Source of the DNA: Zingiber officinale
Lineage: Eukaryota > Streptophyta > Magnoliopsida > Zingiberales > Zingiberaceae
Assembly: GCF_018446385.1 (NCBI RefSeq)
Contig: NC_055996.1
Coordinates: 124,779,750-124,843,749 of the forward strand
Length of the DNA: 64,000 nucleotides
Direction: 5' to 3'
Part shown: in pieces, positions 1-10,321 of the stretch
How positions within the stretch are numbered: position 1 is the first letter of the stretch
Layout of the letters: every line of letters begins with the position of its first letter
The notes under the pieces: generated by a model
What the model was told of the DNA's origin: nothing
Seen by the model: only the letters and a program-made list of their open reading frames with translations
Databases searched by the model: none
Program-made: the position numbers and the translations under genes

Positions 1-79
1 AAACCCCAGGTCGTCAGTTCCTGAGAATCGACCCTTGACTATTGTGTCAGAGATCGCTACAAGAAAGAAGCTAATAGAC

Positions 80-362
80 AACGCTTTTAAAGCATTGTCT
101 ATGTGCTTGAAAAAGAGTTGTTAAAAACACTGTTGTTAAAAGTCTGCTCAACGACAACGCTTTTAAAGCATTGTCGTTTGTAGCGAAGACAACACTTTTG
201 CAACGCTTTAAAAGCGTTGTCGGTTTTTGCAAAGACAACGTTTTTGCAACGCTTTTAAAGCGTTGTTTTTGGTAGAAAAGACAACGCTTTTGCAACGCTT
301 TAAAAGCGTTATCATGTTTTGCAAAGACAACACTATTACAACACTTTAAAAGTGTTGTCGTT
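80..362. repeat. Left subterminal repeats of the CACTA element
   Basis: Repeated 20-24 bp palindromic units of the form GACAACGCTTTTAAAGCGTTGTC occur five or six times with slight variation. In CACTA elements such repeats are transposase-binding sites. The same motif recurs at the right end. Confidence 0.85.
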
Positions 363-1154
363 TTAAAGAAAACAAATAAAAAAATTATTTAAAATCATTA
401 TTTTTATATTTACAAAATTATTATTTTTCTTTTACCATGTCCAGATTTGAATTTTACATATAATCAGCTCAGCTAATGATTTCAAACTCATGCCAAAATA
501 ATAGAATTCTGACATTGAAGTAATATTAGTATTTAATTACATGAGAAGCTAGTAAATATCAAAATTAACACTAATTCTGTTTCAAAGTAGATAGTGATAT
601 TCACATTTAAAACAAAAGAGCATAAAATAACTAGTCGACCTCGAAGCCAACAATCTGTTTACTTCTATTAGCTACACTAAAAAATTATTATCAGCTTGAG
701 AACGAGACAAAACAGTACAGTAATTACTACCACAATACTGAAGAAGTAGCTTGTCTTTATCAATCTATTACAGGAATAAGCAATTGGATTTTGTCTAGGA
801 TCTTTGTGAGCTTTGAACAGATTGAATAATTAGCCTGAAATATAAACAAAAAATTACAGTCGATAGTTTGAACCAAAAAATTACTTCTACTAGCTATTTT
901 CTATAAATGAACCAAAACTCATTACTCAGAAATGAAATGCTTACAGAAAGAAAAAAAGAAAACTTGCAGAAATGCAACGTTTCTTCAAACTGCAGAAAGA
1001 AAGCTTGCAAAAATCTTTCTTCTCTGCAAACACTTTCTTGCAAAAAGCACTGTTGTTGCAGAAATACAATATTTCTTCAAACTGTAAAAAGAAAGCTTGC
1101 AGAAAGAAAGCTTGGCTTGCAGAAAGAAAACTTGGCTTGTAGAAAGGCAACGTT

Positions 1155-1232
1155 TCTTCAAACTGCATTCTAAAATACATGCAGTTTCTAAACTGCATTC
1201 TAAAATGCATGCAGTTTCTAAACTACATTCTT
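1155..1232. repeat. Short tandem repeat inside the CACTA element
   Basis: Two and a half units of about 37 bp contain AACTGCATTCTAAAATACAT followed by GCAGTTTCTA. Just upstream (940-1150) is a looser run of TTGCAGAAAGAAAGCTTG-like units. Both lie in what would be an intron or flank of the captured gene fragment. The open frames across 907-1210 on both strands are products of this repetition. Confidence 0.6.
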
Positions 1233-1308
1233 CACCAGGCTTATGTAGATAGCTAATATCTAAGAAACAATTGGCATTTTCCTAGCGTCAATTGGCACAA
1301 ACACTAAC

Positions 1309-3353
1309 CTCCTGCAATTCTTCTACCACATCATCTATCCTGCCACATCACAGTCAATGGATATCTAATGGAATTTGATTCCTGTTGAACCCTGTCAATG
1401 GAAGAAAGAACGGCAGTTATTTTTGTGGATGCATGTCTATGAGTTTATTGCAATGGTGTATGGGAAACAAAGCATATCCACCCATACCAACTCACATCTA
1501 CTCAGGCCTGTGGGTTCGAGTTTTCAAATTCAATCCCTTGCCTATATCCTGTCCAAAGCATGTTAGTCAAGCCAAGGAATGTCATTGAAGCATCCAAAAC
1601 AAAATGATAGCAAAACAATTGTACAAAACGATGCTGGGAGAGAGTAATCACCCATAGGCTGTAATTCTCTGACCTTCTTGAAAGAGTAAACCGAACAAGA
1701 AGGACCATTGTGATAAGAACCAGCATAGTGGGTTTTATCATTTGAAAGCTAGCAGAGACACCACCATAAGTGTAAAATTCATATATTCTGGAGAAAAATC
1801 CTCCTTCAGTGAACAAATTTAGGACATTTTCCCATACTGGTTCTGCAATACTGGAGATTATACCCAAGTCCAACACAAGCTTCCTAGATAGAGGCCAGAC
1901 AACATATGCAGTAGCAGCATACAGAAAACTGGTTGCAGCAAAAGCAACAGATGCTGCGAAACCTGCAATCACCGAAGCAGCAGCAGCAGACATTACTTCT
2001 TGTTCAACCAAAAATCTGCTTGATACTGGAGATTGCTACAGTGTGGGGTAGTCATGTAACTTGCTGATGTAGGACTGCCAATAGAATTAAATGGTCAACA
2101 AAAAATGTACAAAACTACATGCATTTAAAATTTATGCGCGATTAGCCATTGTTGCCAAACAACAACCTGTCTTGAACCCCAACTATTTGGAACCCAATAT
2201 ATGGATTTTATCCTTATATGTGGCTATATTTTTAGCAAACTAATATCCAGAAGTTTTAAATTGTTTTTTCTTTACGTTAGAATTTTCTTCAGTCTCCCTT
2301 TGCTCCTCTCACCTTCAGCGCAAAATGTTTGAAATTGTTAACTATGCAATATATTTGCCAATATTAGTTTATTTTCTCATTTAACTCTCCCATTAAAAAT
2401 AGAACTAGATTCTCATAGATAGTGAGTGCCTTTCATTTTTACCTTTTTTGTATTTAGCCATTGTTGTTGCCAAAAAAATAGATTGTCATAGCATTACTGA
2501 GTGCATGCAGTGAGGTAGTTAGCTTGAAAAAAATACTACTGACCTGAAATTTGGTTTCTTATTCAGTTCTTGATTCTATCAACTACCCATCATCTTTTAG
2601 ATTGGGCTGTGTGATTTGAACTCATGATTCAACTGAAAAAAATCAAAGTTAGTTAATGTTTCAATAGTAACGTGGAGAAACATAGGAAATGTATACTAAC
2701 TGAATTTGTCTAGAAATTCATATTTTATAAATAAATCATCTACTCTGCAAGATAATAAAGAAAAATTAATTCAGAACTCTATTCAGAATCATAGATAATA
2801 AAGGGTGCATATGAACAACCAGATATGCTTGATTTGTGTCATTGCAGAAAAACCAGAGGAGATTGATAGCTGACGTAGTATGTTTCTCAATTTCATACCG
2901 TGATCCTCTGAATTCCTCCAATGGAACCAATGCTTCATCTCGATCTAATCAAATAACCCTGCATAACGAATAGAGGGGTCTAAACCATTTGCAACAAATA
3001 CATTCAAAATGTTGCAAGAAGTACTACAATGATCCTACCATTTTGATTTTTGTATGTGTTTGTCATCTGGAATAATCCTTCAAATCAACAATAAAATATC
3101 TATAACGAAGTTCAGAAGAGTCATCAACAATTTTACTTTTCCAACGCTAACGTGTTTCTGAAAATCCTCGAAGCTCATCCATGGAAGCTCCTCTGAGTTC
3201 CTCTCGAACTCTTCCTCTTCATACAAATTATCCTTGAACACCTCTCTTCAGGAACATGAAGTTTACCCTTGAACTCAGTAAGAAGGGCTTTGAGATGTAC
3301 TGGATTCTCAGACTCGCCTTTCTTCCCACCATCTCCCTCCCTCTCCTCCTTAC
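1309..3353 (-). pseudogene. Captured FTSHi1 (ARC1)-like gene fragment, introns retained, disabled
   Basis: Minus-strand exon-like blocks lie at about 3353-3039, 2958-2850, 2035-1652, 1548-1496 and 1391-1309. They resemble, in order, part of the plant FTSHi1 protein (a chloroplast FtsH-like protease homologue, ARC1 in Arabidopsis): an acidic stretch then MSFEDFQKH; VDLK...IPDDK; EEFRGSRYEIEKHTTS; the membrane segment ending LVRFTLSRR; QGIEF; then GSTGIKF and, after an aberrant stretch, DVAG and VEELQE at the edge of the AAA+ domain. Plausible splice sites separate the blocks (donor GTAGGA at 3038, acceptor GCAG at 2961-2959, donor GTGATT at 1651, acceptor ACAG ending 1549, donor GTGAGT at 1495, acceptor ACAG ending 1392, donor GTTAGT at 1308). 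Damage: frameshifts near 3210, 3060, 1543 and 1330, and stops at about 2951 and at 1502-1504 (CGA to TGA). No Walker motifs or start are present. The open frame 2011-1502 is this fragment reading through an intron. Confidence 0.8.
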
Positions 3354-3925
3354 TAATGGTGGACTACCCTAGCAGTCTTTACCAAGCTAAAATAACCTAG
3401 AATTGGAACCTTTCTCCAACATGTACTTCTCCCTCAGCGTAACAAACCAATCGCGTAGCGAGAATTGGGGCTCCAGATAGCTAGGGTTTTCCTTCAAAAA
3501 ACCTCAGTAACAAAATCATCCTCCTCGATACCGGTGCCTCCATTCCGACTGGCGTCGAGCTGCTGGAAGACCACCAGCGAACAACAGTGTGAAAGAAGCG
3601 TGAATGAGGCGATGGGAGGCGAAGAGATTAGGGCACGAAGAGGTGAAGGAATAAGGTGATTAATCCCACGGTCTTGACGGAGAGGAGTTTGGAGGAGTGG
3701 TTCGCGGAGAGGGGTTCGCCAGAGAGGGGTTTGCCGGAGAGGAGTTGGAAGGAGAGGACGTGAGAGGAGGAGTTGGATGGAGAAGGTCGCGTGAGATGAG
3801 GAGTTGGGAGAAGGGTTCGGGATCAAAAACGATCGGAAGATAGAAGTTGGGAGAATGGTTCGGGTTTTCTACTCTTTACTTAGATCCAACGGTTTGTATT
3901 AATTAAAATTTAGATGAAAACTTAA

Positions 3926-4162
3926 CAATAGACAACACTTTTTAAAAATTATTGTCGTAGACACTAAAAAAAAGGCTAATAGACAACGCTTTTTACGAAG
4001 CGTTGTCTTTGACCCATAAAAATCACTAATAGACAATGGTTTTTAGAAAAACATTGTCTATTAATAAGAAAATAAGGAAATAGACAACACTTTTCACTAA
4101 AAGCATTGTTAAAAAAAAATAGATAACGTTTTTTATAAAAAGCGTTGTCGTTTAAGTGTTGT
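3926..4162. repeat. Right subterminal repeats of the CACTA element
   Basis: Four or five units of GACAACGCTTTTT...AAGCGTTGTC type are separated by short A-rich spacers such as CTAATA. They mirror the left-end array and stop about 20 bp before the terminal TTTTCTTGTAGTG. Confidence 0.85.
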
Positions 4163-4200
4163 AGAATCCTAATTTTCTTGTAGTGGATGTCATGCGCCTA

Positions 4201-4221
4201 CCATCTGTGCTACGCCCTAGG
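4201..4221 (-). repeat. tRNA-derived SINE-like sequence, split by the CACTA insertion
   Basis: On the minus strand 4212-4201 reads TAGCACAGATGG, a good match to the RNA polymerase III A box (TRGCNNAGYNGG). Once the CACTA element (55-4185) and one GAT copy are removed, the minus strand continues into window positions 54-1, where 33-23 reads GGTCGATTCTC, close to the B box GGTTCRANNCC. The two boxes then lie about 33 bp apart, as in tRNA-derived SINEs. The SINE tail would lie left of the window. Some plant LTR leaders also carry a similar 'TCGACCCTT' phrase, so the B-box half could have another origin. Confidence 0.4.
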
Positions 4222-4383
4222 GGCAATGAGAATTTTATTGTATCCTCCTCGTTTATCCTCGACTATTTCATTATTTTTCGTAATAGTGGTATCAAAACTA
4301 AGTTTCAAAGAGAGTCACGACTTCTGAAAGTTTTGGCAACTAGTCATTCCTTGATTTAATAGTTACTATGACCATTGGAGCAT
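4222..4383 (+). mobile_element. 5' LTR end, primer-binding site and gag start of a decayed Ty1-copia element
   Basis: 4222-4285 resembles the end of the LTR at 15810-15879 (both AATTTTATT...CTCCT...GTTTATC...TTATTTTTC). It is followed at 4287-4298 by TGGTATCAAAAC, a 10/12 match to the initiator-Met primer-binding site TGGTATCAGAGC. The stretch 4335-4383 translates to remnants of a copia gag N-terminus, including YYDHWS, with a stop replacing an Arg codon (CGA to TGA). The frame stops at 4383, where a 5.9 kb LTR is inserted, and resumes at 10322. The start of this LTR is lost left of, or under, the SINE/CACTA insertions. Confidence 0.7.
4287..4298 (+). other. Degenerate tRNA-iMet primer-binding site
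   Basis: TGGTATCAAAAC lies one base after the LTR end (4285), in the place and orientation expected for reverse-transcription priming of the plus-strand copia element. Confidence 0.65.
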
Positions 4384-4541
4384 TGATGTACGTAGATTAT
4401 ATATATTTTTATGTATTATTTGTATTTCATTAGTATAATACATGTTTATTGCACCCTATTTTATTATTGTTAAACAATCTGTTGCCAGAGATTTGGAGAA
4501 TTAACTGAATTGAAATTACACAAAATCAATTCTAACTTATC

Positions 4542-5589
4542 TGTTGAGATAACCTGAGCTAATAATCTCAGGTTGCAAGTAGACCTAGTTCTGCCAAGCT
4601 TCCGATGGTCCGAGTCGCGGAGTCAATGCGGTGTGTAACAGAGAATCGGGAGTCGATCGCCGAGTCAGAAAGAGAATTCACCGAATAAGATAACGAGGCC
4701 TGCGCTTAACGCAGTTTCCTTGAAACAGATTCACCCCACTTCCGGTTGTGCTTCGAGATTCTCTCGGGTCGTCTGTTTCCCAGGATACAATGGCAAAACC
4801 ACGAACACAACCAAACACTGGTTGTTTGTGGCGAACTAAAAATGCACCTGAGTGATATCATGAATAGTTCAGTCGAGCGGATGCATAACTGAGAGATTTT
4901 TGTGGGAGAACACGGGTGGACAGAGGTTAGCTCCTTGCTCTTCCTCTCGCTTTCTCTTTCACTTATTTTCCGCTCTACTCTTTACTCAAGATCCAACCTC
5001 CTTATATAGAAGCTCTCACTTTTCCTGTAATAAATGATCAAATTATGATCATTTAATGCTGGGGTTAATGTCGTCATTAATTGGTTTAATGTCTTCATTA
5101 ATGTCAAGATGTTACGAAATATATTATTATGAATGGGTTTAATGTCGTCATTAATACCGAGACGTTACGAAATCATCATTAATGAGTTTAATGTCGTCAT
5201 TAATATCGAGACATTATGGAATCACCATTAATTTCACATTAATATTTTCGTTTCACTCTTGAGCATATAGAAAAAAGAGATTCAAGTGGCAATATGTTGG
5301 TTCATTCTTTTGGGCAAATTTTGCCTCGACCGATCTGGCATTCGACATGTGCAGGTCATGCTCATACACGAGTCAACCTTGGTTCAGTACAATCCGGGCC
5401 CTAGATTTGCACCCACCCCTACGCACTCACGCATGAGAGAGTCTCTCCACATGCATATGTTTACAACATTAATGCATGTGTCATAATTTAAACCAACAAT
5501 AAAGACAAGAGACTTCTAATGTGGGACTAAACGCATGCACAATAGAGTCTCTTCGTCTCCACCTCTTTATTTCATTCACATTTCCAACA
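4542..5589 (+). mobile_element. Probable nested solo LTR (TGTTGAG...CCAACA)
   Basis: The stretch starts TGTTGAGATAACC and ends ATTTCCAACA, giving TGTTG/CAACA termini. It has a TATA-like 'CCTTATATAGAAG' near 5002 and the phrase AATGTGGGACTAAA near its end, both frequent in plant LTRs. The target duplication is unclear (TTATC left, ATTAT right), so the boundaries are tentative. Confidence 0.45.
5060..5235. repeat. Tandem-like AT-rich repeats around TTTAATGTCGTCATTAAT
   Basis: Four or five irregular units contain TTAATGTCGTCATTAAT, several followed by a variant of ACGAGACGTTACGAAAT. The core is itself near-palindromic (ATTAATGACGACATTAA). The array lies inside the probable solo LTR. Confidence 0.6.
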
Positions 5590-5734
5590 ATTATTATGTT
5601 ATACTTCTACTCCTTTTGTCTAGAGATCTACTTTGTGCTTATTTTTATTGTCAAAACATAATTTGGTGCGAAAACGAAGCAAAAATGAATATTGACGCAG
5701 CTTTGGAGGAAAATCAACAAACATGGTTATGTCC

Positions 5735-6310
5735 CTTGGCACGATAGTGTTTTTCCAGCCGACAAGGTCGTGTCTCAAAAGACACTGTCTTATCTTCCCA
5801 AGGCCAACCAAAGCAAATTCCAGCAGCTCCCACACAAGATGGTCGTGCCCCAAGGCACGACCATGTGTCGTTCTCCATATTGTCCCACAACTTAGTTGTG
5901 CCTAGAGGCACGGTTGTGCCTCTCCTTCCAGCAAGATCCACGGCATGATCACGCCTTTCAGGCATAGTCGTGCCACTTCTAGTCGTGTGTCACACGACTA
6001 GGCCATGCCATGAGGTACAACCATGCCACATTTGATCATGTCTCACACGGCCAAGTTGTGCCTTGAGGCATAGCCATATGGCGGAGAAAGTGAGGGGGTC
6101 GTGTGCCTCTCCCAGAGCTCAACATAGAAATTGTCCCTTGACACACCCGTGTTTCTCGGACCAAATGGTGGTCCAAATGATGTTAAAAGGGGTCAAATTT
6201 CTTACACATGATTAGGACAAGCTAAAGAACATGACCATGATAATTTCCCATTTTTTCACATAATGTTACATGGCATGACCATGCCTTTTAGGCACGGTCG
6301 TGTTGAATTT
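5735..6310. repeat. Cluster of short inverted repeats (GGCACGACCATG / CATGGTCGTGCC)
   Basis: At least ten copies of GGCACGACCATG or its complement occur in about 570 bp, often as close inverted pairs such as GGTCGTGCCCCAAGGCACGACC near 5841. The stretch belongs to the family X LTR. The overlapping small open frames on both strands have no protein features. Confidence 0.65.
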
Positions 6311-6554
6311 CAAACAGCACTGCAAGGAAAAAGTAAAACGACCATAACTTTATGCTCAGTTGGAGTTATGGGCTATCACAAATATCAAAATGTAGCGAAC
6401 TTCAAGATATAAAATTTTTCTTCGGGGTTCAACAAAGAAAACCATATCAAAACCATTCTAAAAGGCACAACCTCATCGGATCCTCTACCTAAACTGCAGA
6501 CCAAACTTTAAACCACCCTAACTTTCAGCTCGGTTAACACTATGGGGTCGATCC

Positions 6555-9075
6555 TGTTGGTTGCTACTCGGAATACCGTCCTAGTTCCCTTGTACAAAAA
6601 TTTGTACAAGCATAAAACTATCCTAGCTACCCATGTGCTCTACTAAAGTTAAATTTGGATTGTAAACGATGCTTAATATTATTAATCCAAATTTCCCTTT
6701 AGAAGTTAAACTTGGATTGAGAACGAAACTTAACATTCTTACTCCAAGTTCAACCGATGTGATCTTCCTAAATTAAACCATATTATAGAGTTATCAAATA
6801 TCTATTTCTAAGATCGCTTCCAGGTTAAACATGGCGAGGCACTAGGTCTTCTTGGGTATGAGATCATCCACCACTTCCTAGACAAAGTCTCACAGAGAAA
6901 TTGGATATTTAACTTCTTACAGTAAACTAGATTTAACTATAGAGACCTCAATAGGAATACATTATCGAAACATAAAATCGAAAAATAAAATCGATAACAA
7001 AATTGATAACTTAAAACCGATAACCTCTTCTGTTTGGTTTTTCAAAATCTATACAAAAGATGAACTAGTTATGACGTGGAAACTAATAACTAGTTATACC
7101 TTTTATAGCTTATAGACCTCTTGATCTTCTATTGTATTCCTCTCCTTCTCTTGGACGTCGTGTGAGCGACAATCTTCCAAGATGAAATCCACTCAAGCTT
7201 CTTCCACGGCTTCCAAGATCCGGCCACCAAATAACCTTCAAGGGATGCTAGACAAGAGAGCTTCCTTCTCTTCTTCTTCTCCATCAAGCAACCGGCCACC
7301 AAGAGATCTCCCACTATTGATGTCATCGGCCTCCAAGAGAGAAAACAAAAGGAGAGAAGAGAAAGAACAAGGGCCGACCACCAAGGAAGAATAGAGAGGA
7401 ATAGAAGATGTTTTGTGAGGTGAGGCACCCTCTCCTTCTCTTTTATAATCCTTGGTCTTGGCAAAAAAGGAAAGTTTTATATCAAAAAATAAAAACTTCC
7501 TTTCCTCCCATGACATGGCCGGCCACAAGCTTGTGCTCCAAGCAAGGAATGATTTTAAACAAAATTAAAATCTCTCTTTTAAAATCCCTTTTGTGGATAG
7601 TTATAAAAGGAATGTTTTATAAATTAAAATCTCTCTCTTTTAAATCCTTTTATGGATATCTATAAAATAAAAAATTTAAAATAAAACATGGTTATAAAAA
7701 AGGAAAGTTTTATACCAAAAATTAAAATATTTCTTTCACATTATAGATAACTACAAATAAGGAAAGATTTCAAATCTCTCTTTTATTCCTTTGTAGAAAG
7801 CTATATAAGGAAAGATTTTAAAATTTAAAACTCTCTTTTTAAACCATCATAAAAGGAAAGTTTTTAACAAAATAAAACTCCTTTTATTTCCTTTTGTGAC
7901 CAATCTAAAAAAGGAAGGTTTTATATTAAAATCATCCTTTTAAATCCTTTTTATGGATCTCTATAAAAGGAAAAATTTTACAAAAAATAAAACTTCCTTC
8001 TCTTCTTGTGTGTAGCCGACCCCTTGCTTGGGCACCAAGCAAGGCTTAGCCGGCTCTAGCTTGGGCTCCAAGCTTAGCTTGTCAGCCCCTTGTTTGGTCT
8101 CCAAGCAAGGCTTGGCCGGCCCTAGCTTGGGCCTTAAGAAGCTAGGCTTTTGGGTGGATATAAGGCTTTATATAAGAGGCTACAATAGGGATCTAGAGGA
8201 GGAATTGACTTTGGTCTCCCGATGAGCTTGAGCTTCCCATGTTCGCCTCGAACACCCAACTCAAGTTTATCAATAATAACTCATACCACTAAAGAGTTAT
8301 TATTGCACTACCGCACCAATCCCATATTACAATATGGGCTCCTTCTTATTATGAGTGTGTTAGTATCCCTGTGTTTAAGATATTAAATGTCCACTAATTA
8401 AATGAGTTACTGACAACTCAATTAATATCTAGCTCCAAGAGTAGTACCACTCAACCTTATCGTCATGTCGAGCTAAGTCCACCTGCAGGGTTTACATGAC
8501 AATCCTTATGAGCTCCTCAAGGGGGCATCGTCAACCTAGATTATTAGGACATAGTTTCATTTTATAATCAACAACACACCATATAAATAATATCATTTCC
8601 TAACTTATCTGACCTATTGATTTAACGAACTAAATCGCACCCATTGATAAATTAAAGAAATAAATATTAAGTATACGTGTTTGTTATTATATCATGATTA
8701 AGAGTGCACACTTCCATAATAACAGAAGGTTTTTTCTTTTATATATTCAGTATAAAAAGAAACTACCTCAAATGGTCCTCCTCAATACACTCATAGTGTA
8801 CTAGTGTAATTTTATAGTCAAGATAAACTAATACCAAATTACACTACAACCACTCCAATGGTTTGTCCAATTCCATCTTGGCTGTAAGCTACTATTTATA
8901 ATTTATAAGGAACTGATAACATGATCTTCTGTGTGTCTCCTCATACCATGTTATCTACAATATAAATTAAATGGACAACTACACTTAGCATAAATGTAGA
9001 CATTTGACCAATGTGATTCTTATTTCAAAATAAATGTTTATACAAAAAACTAGACTTTTAGTATACACTCTAACA
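6555..9075 (+). mobile_element. Solo LTR, family Y (TGTTGG...CTAACA), nested in family X
   Basis: The 2,521-bp block starts TGTTGGTTGCTACTCGG and ends TATACACTCTAACA. It is flanked by GATCC (6550-6554) and GGTCC (9076-9080), a 5-bp duplication with one mismatch. Inside are a degenerate series of 'AAAGGAAAGTTTTA...AAACTTCC' units (7450-8010) and paired GCCGGCC/CAAGCAAGGCTT motifs (8020-8150). No gag or pol is present. A truncated inverted copy occupies about 63226-64000. The open frames at 7129-7665 are LTR sequence, not genes. Confidence 0.75.
7450..8010. repeat. Degenerate repeats in the family Y LTR
   Basis: Units of about 60-90 bp alternate AAAGGAAAGTTTTATA with AAATCTCTCTTTTA and TCCTTTTGTGGAT. 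Eight or so diverged copies are recognisable. Confidence 0.5.
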
Positions 9076-10321
9076 GGTCCAACTATTAGAATATAGATAA
9101 TTTTAAGAGCTATAACTTTGGTTCAGGATGAAATATGATAAAATTGGATTTAAGGGTTAAAAATCAATTTTAGTGGAGCCCTATAAACTTGGCAGATATG
9201 GACAGTTTGGAGGAGGTATAAATGGTCAAGAAATCCATTCTTTGACTCATCTTGGGGTTGGAACTTCATCCCTCTCCTTGGAGAAGGGTTCTCCCTTAGG
9301 GGGAAACACTATAGCTTTCATTTCCATCAATCTTGACAATCCATCCACCTCTAAAGTAAGGAAGCATCCCAAAGACACTAGCAATCTGCTTCTTCTCCTC
9401 TCTTAGATTTGGGATTGTAAGTATATTTTATTTTATGTCTTTGGGTTGTTCTTCCTTTTTTTTTATGGAGTAATCTCTGAAGTCTAGGATGTAGGGAGTA
9501 ATTATGATGTGATATTAATGTATGAACTCTGTATATGTCAAGTTTCTTATTCTACGATGTGTTCATTAATTGTTCTACATGTGTTGTGCCTTGTATATGT
9601 TTGATGAAATATGTAAGTGGTGAATGCATATGGATGTGAAGGTTTGGTCACCACGTAAAGGAGATGTTTTGGATTGTATGACCGGGTGACTTTAGTGACA
9701 AAGGGTACCCTTTTAACCGGACTTTCTAGAGTCATCACCTTGAAATGTGGGTCAAATCTTTACAAGGGATTATCTAATTAGAGCTTAATGAATTTTCACC
9801 AAGTTAGTGTTAGGAAGTGACTTATATAATCTAAAAATTGTATGATCGGAGGGCCCCTAATGATAAAGGGTATCCCTTTAATTGGACTCTCTATGTTACC
9901 TCTTATACTTAGTAACATTGAAGTATAAATAGTGTAAGCAATCTGGTGTAACCGTGACAGGGTGGTATCGATAATTTAGTTAGAATCTTTACAAGATCAT
10001 AAACATAGAGGGTAAAGAGATGAACAATATATAGGGGCATTAATTAGCATCATAGTGAAACTAAAAGCCTAGAATCATCCCCCAAAACCATTTTTACTCT
10101 CTCTCTCAACCATTCCCTCTCTCTTGCTCAATCTTTCTCTCTCTTTCTCAACTCTCTCTTTCTCTCTCTCAATCTTTTGCACACAAGCATTCAATCAACA
10201 TTCGATCGTCTAAATAACTTACTTTGTAAAATCTCGAGTGCTTAATCAACAATCCTTGTGGATCGATATTTTTATTACTTAACGACTTTCTGTACACTTG
10301 AGGATTTATACGAACAAGCAT

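Larger units (their letters stand above)
55..4185. mobile_element. Non-autonomous CACTA (En/Spm-type) DNA transposon with captured gene fragment
   Basis: The right end at 4173-4185 reads TTTTCTTGTAGTG, the inverse of the typical plant CACTA terminus CACTACAAGAAAA. The left end at 55-66 reads CGCTACAAGAAA, the same terminus with one change (CA to CG). The 3-bp target duplication GAT lies at 52-54 and 4186-4188, as expected for CACTA. Subterminal palindromic repeats built on GACAACGCTTTT fill both ends (about 80-362 and 3926-4162). No transposase (TnpD/TnpA) coding is visible, so the element is non-autonomous. Its middle carries a broken, intron-containing FTSHi1-type gene fragment on the minus strand. 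Ends, duplication and subterminal repeats agree, so the call is firm. Confidence 0.9.
4384..10316 (+). mobile_element. Long solo-LTR-like insertion into copia gag (family X), TSD AGCAT
   Basis: The element begins TGATGTACG at 4384 and ends ATACGAACA at 10316. AGCAT is duplicated exactly at 4379-4383 and 10317-10321, and removal rejoins the copia gag reading frame. The 3' part holds a CT-rich stretch (10095-10170) and a leader-like phrase 'TTGTGGATCGATA...GTACACTTG' (about 10255-10300), common near the ends of Athila-like gypsy LTRs. No gag or pol coding is visible, so it is best read as a solo LTR (about 2.3-3.4 kb after removing internal insertions) or a non-coding derivative. It contains the solo LTR 6555-9075 and probably 4542-5589. 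An inverted relative lies at 60704-63225. Confidence 0.65.

Noticed and set aside
1502..2011. 169-codon open frame that looks like an intact membrane protein gene
   Set aside because: It reads through an intron of the captured FTSHi1 fragment and ends at a mutational stop. Only parts are true coding sequence.
3494..3826. 110-codon minus-strand open frame, Pro/Leu/Thr-rich
   Set aside because: It is made of repeated GGAGAGGGGTTCGCC-type units within the CACTA element, and no protein family fits.
7129..7665. Open frames of 85-111 codons on both strands
   Set aside because: They sit in the family Y solo LTR and their text is LTR repeat, not a protein family.
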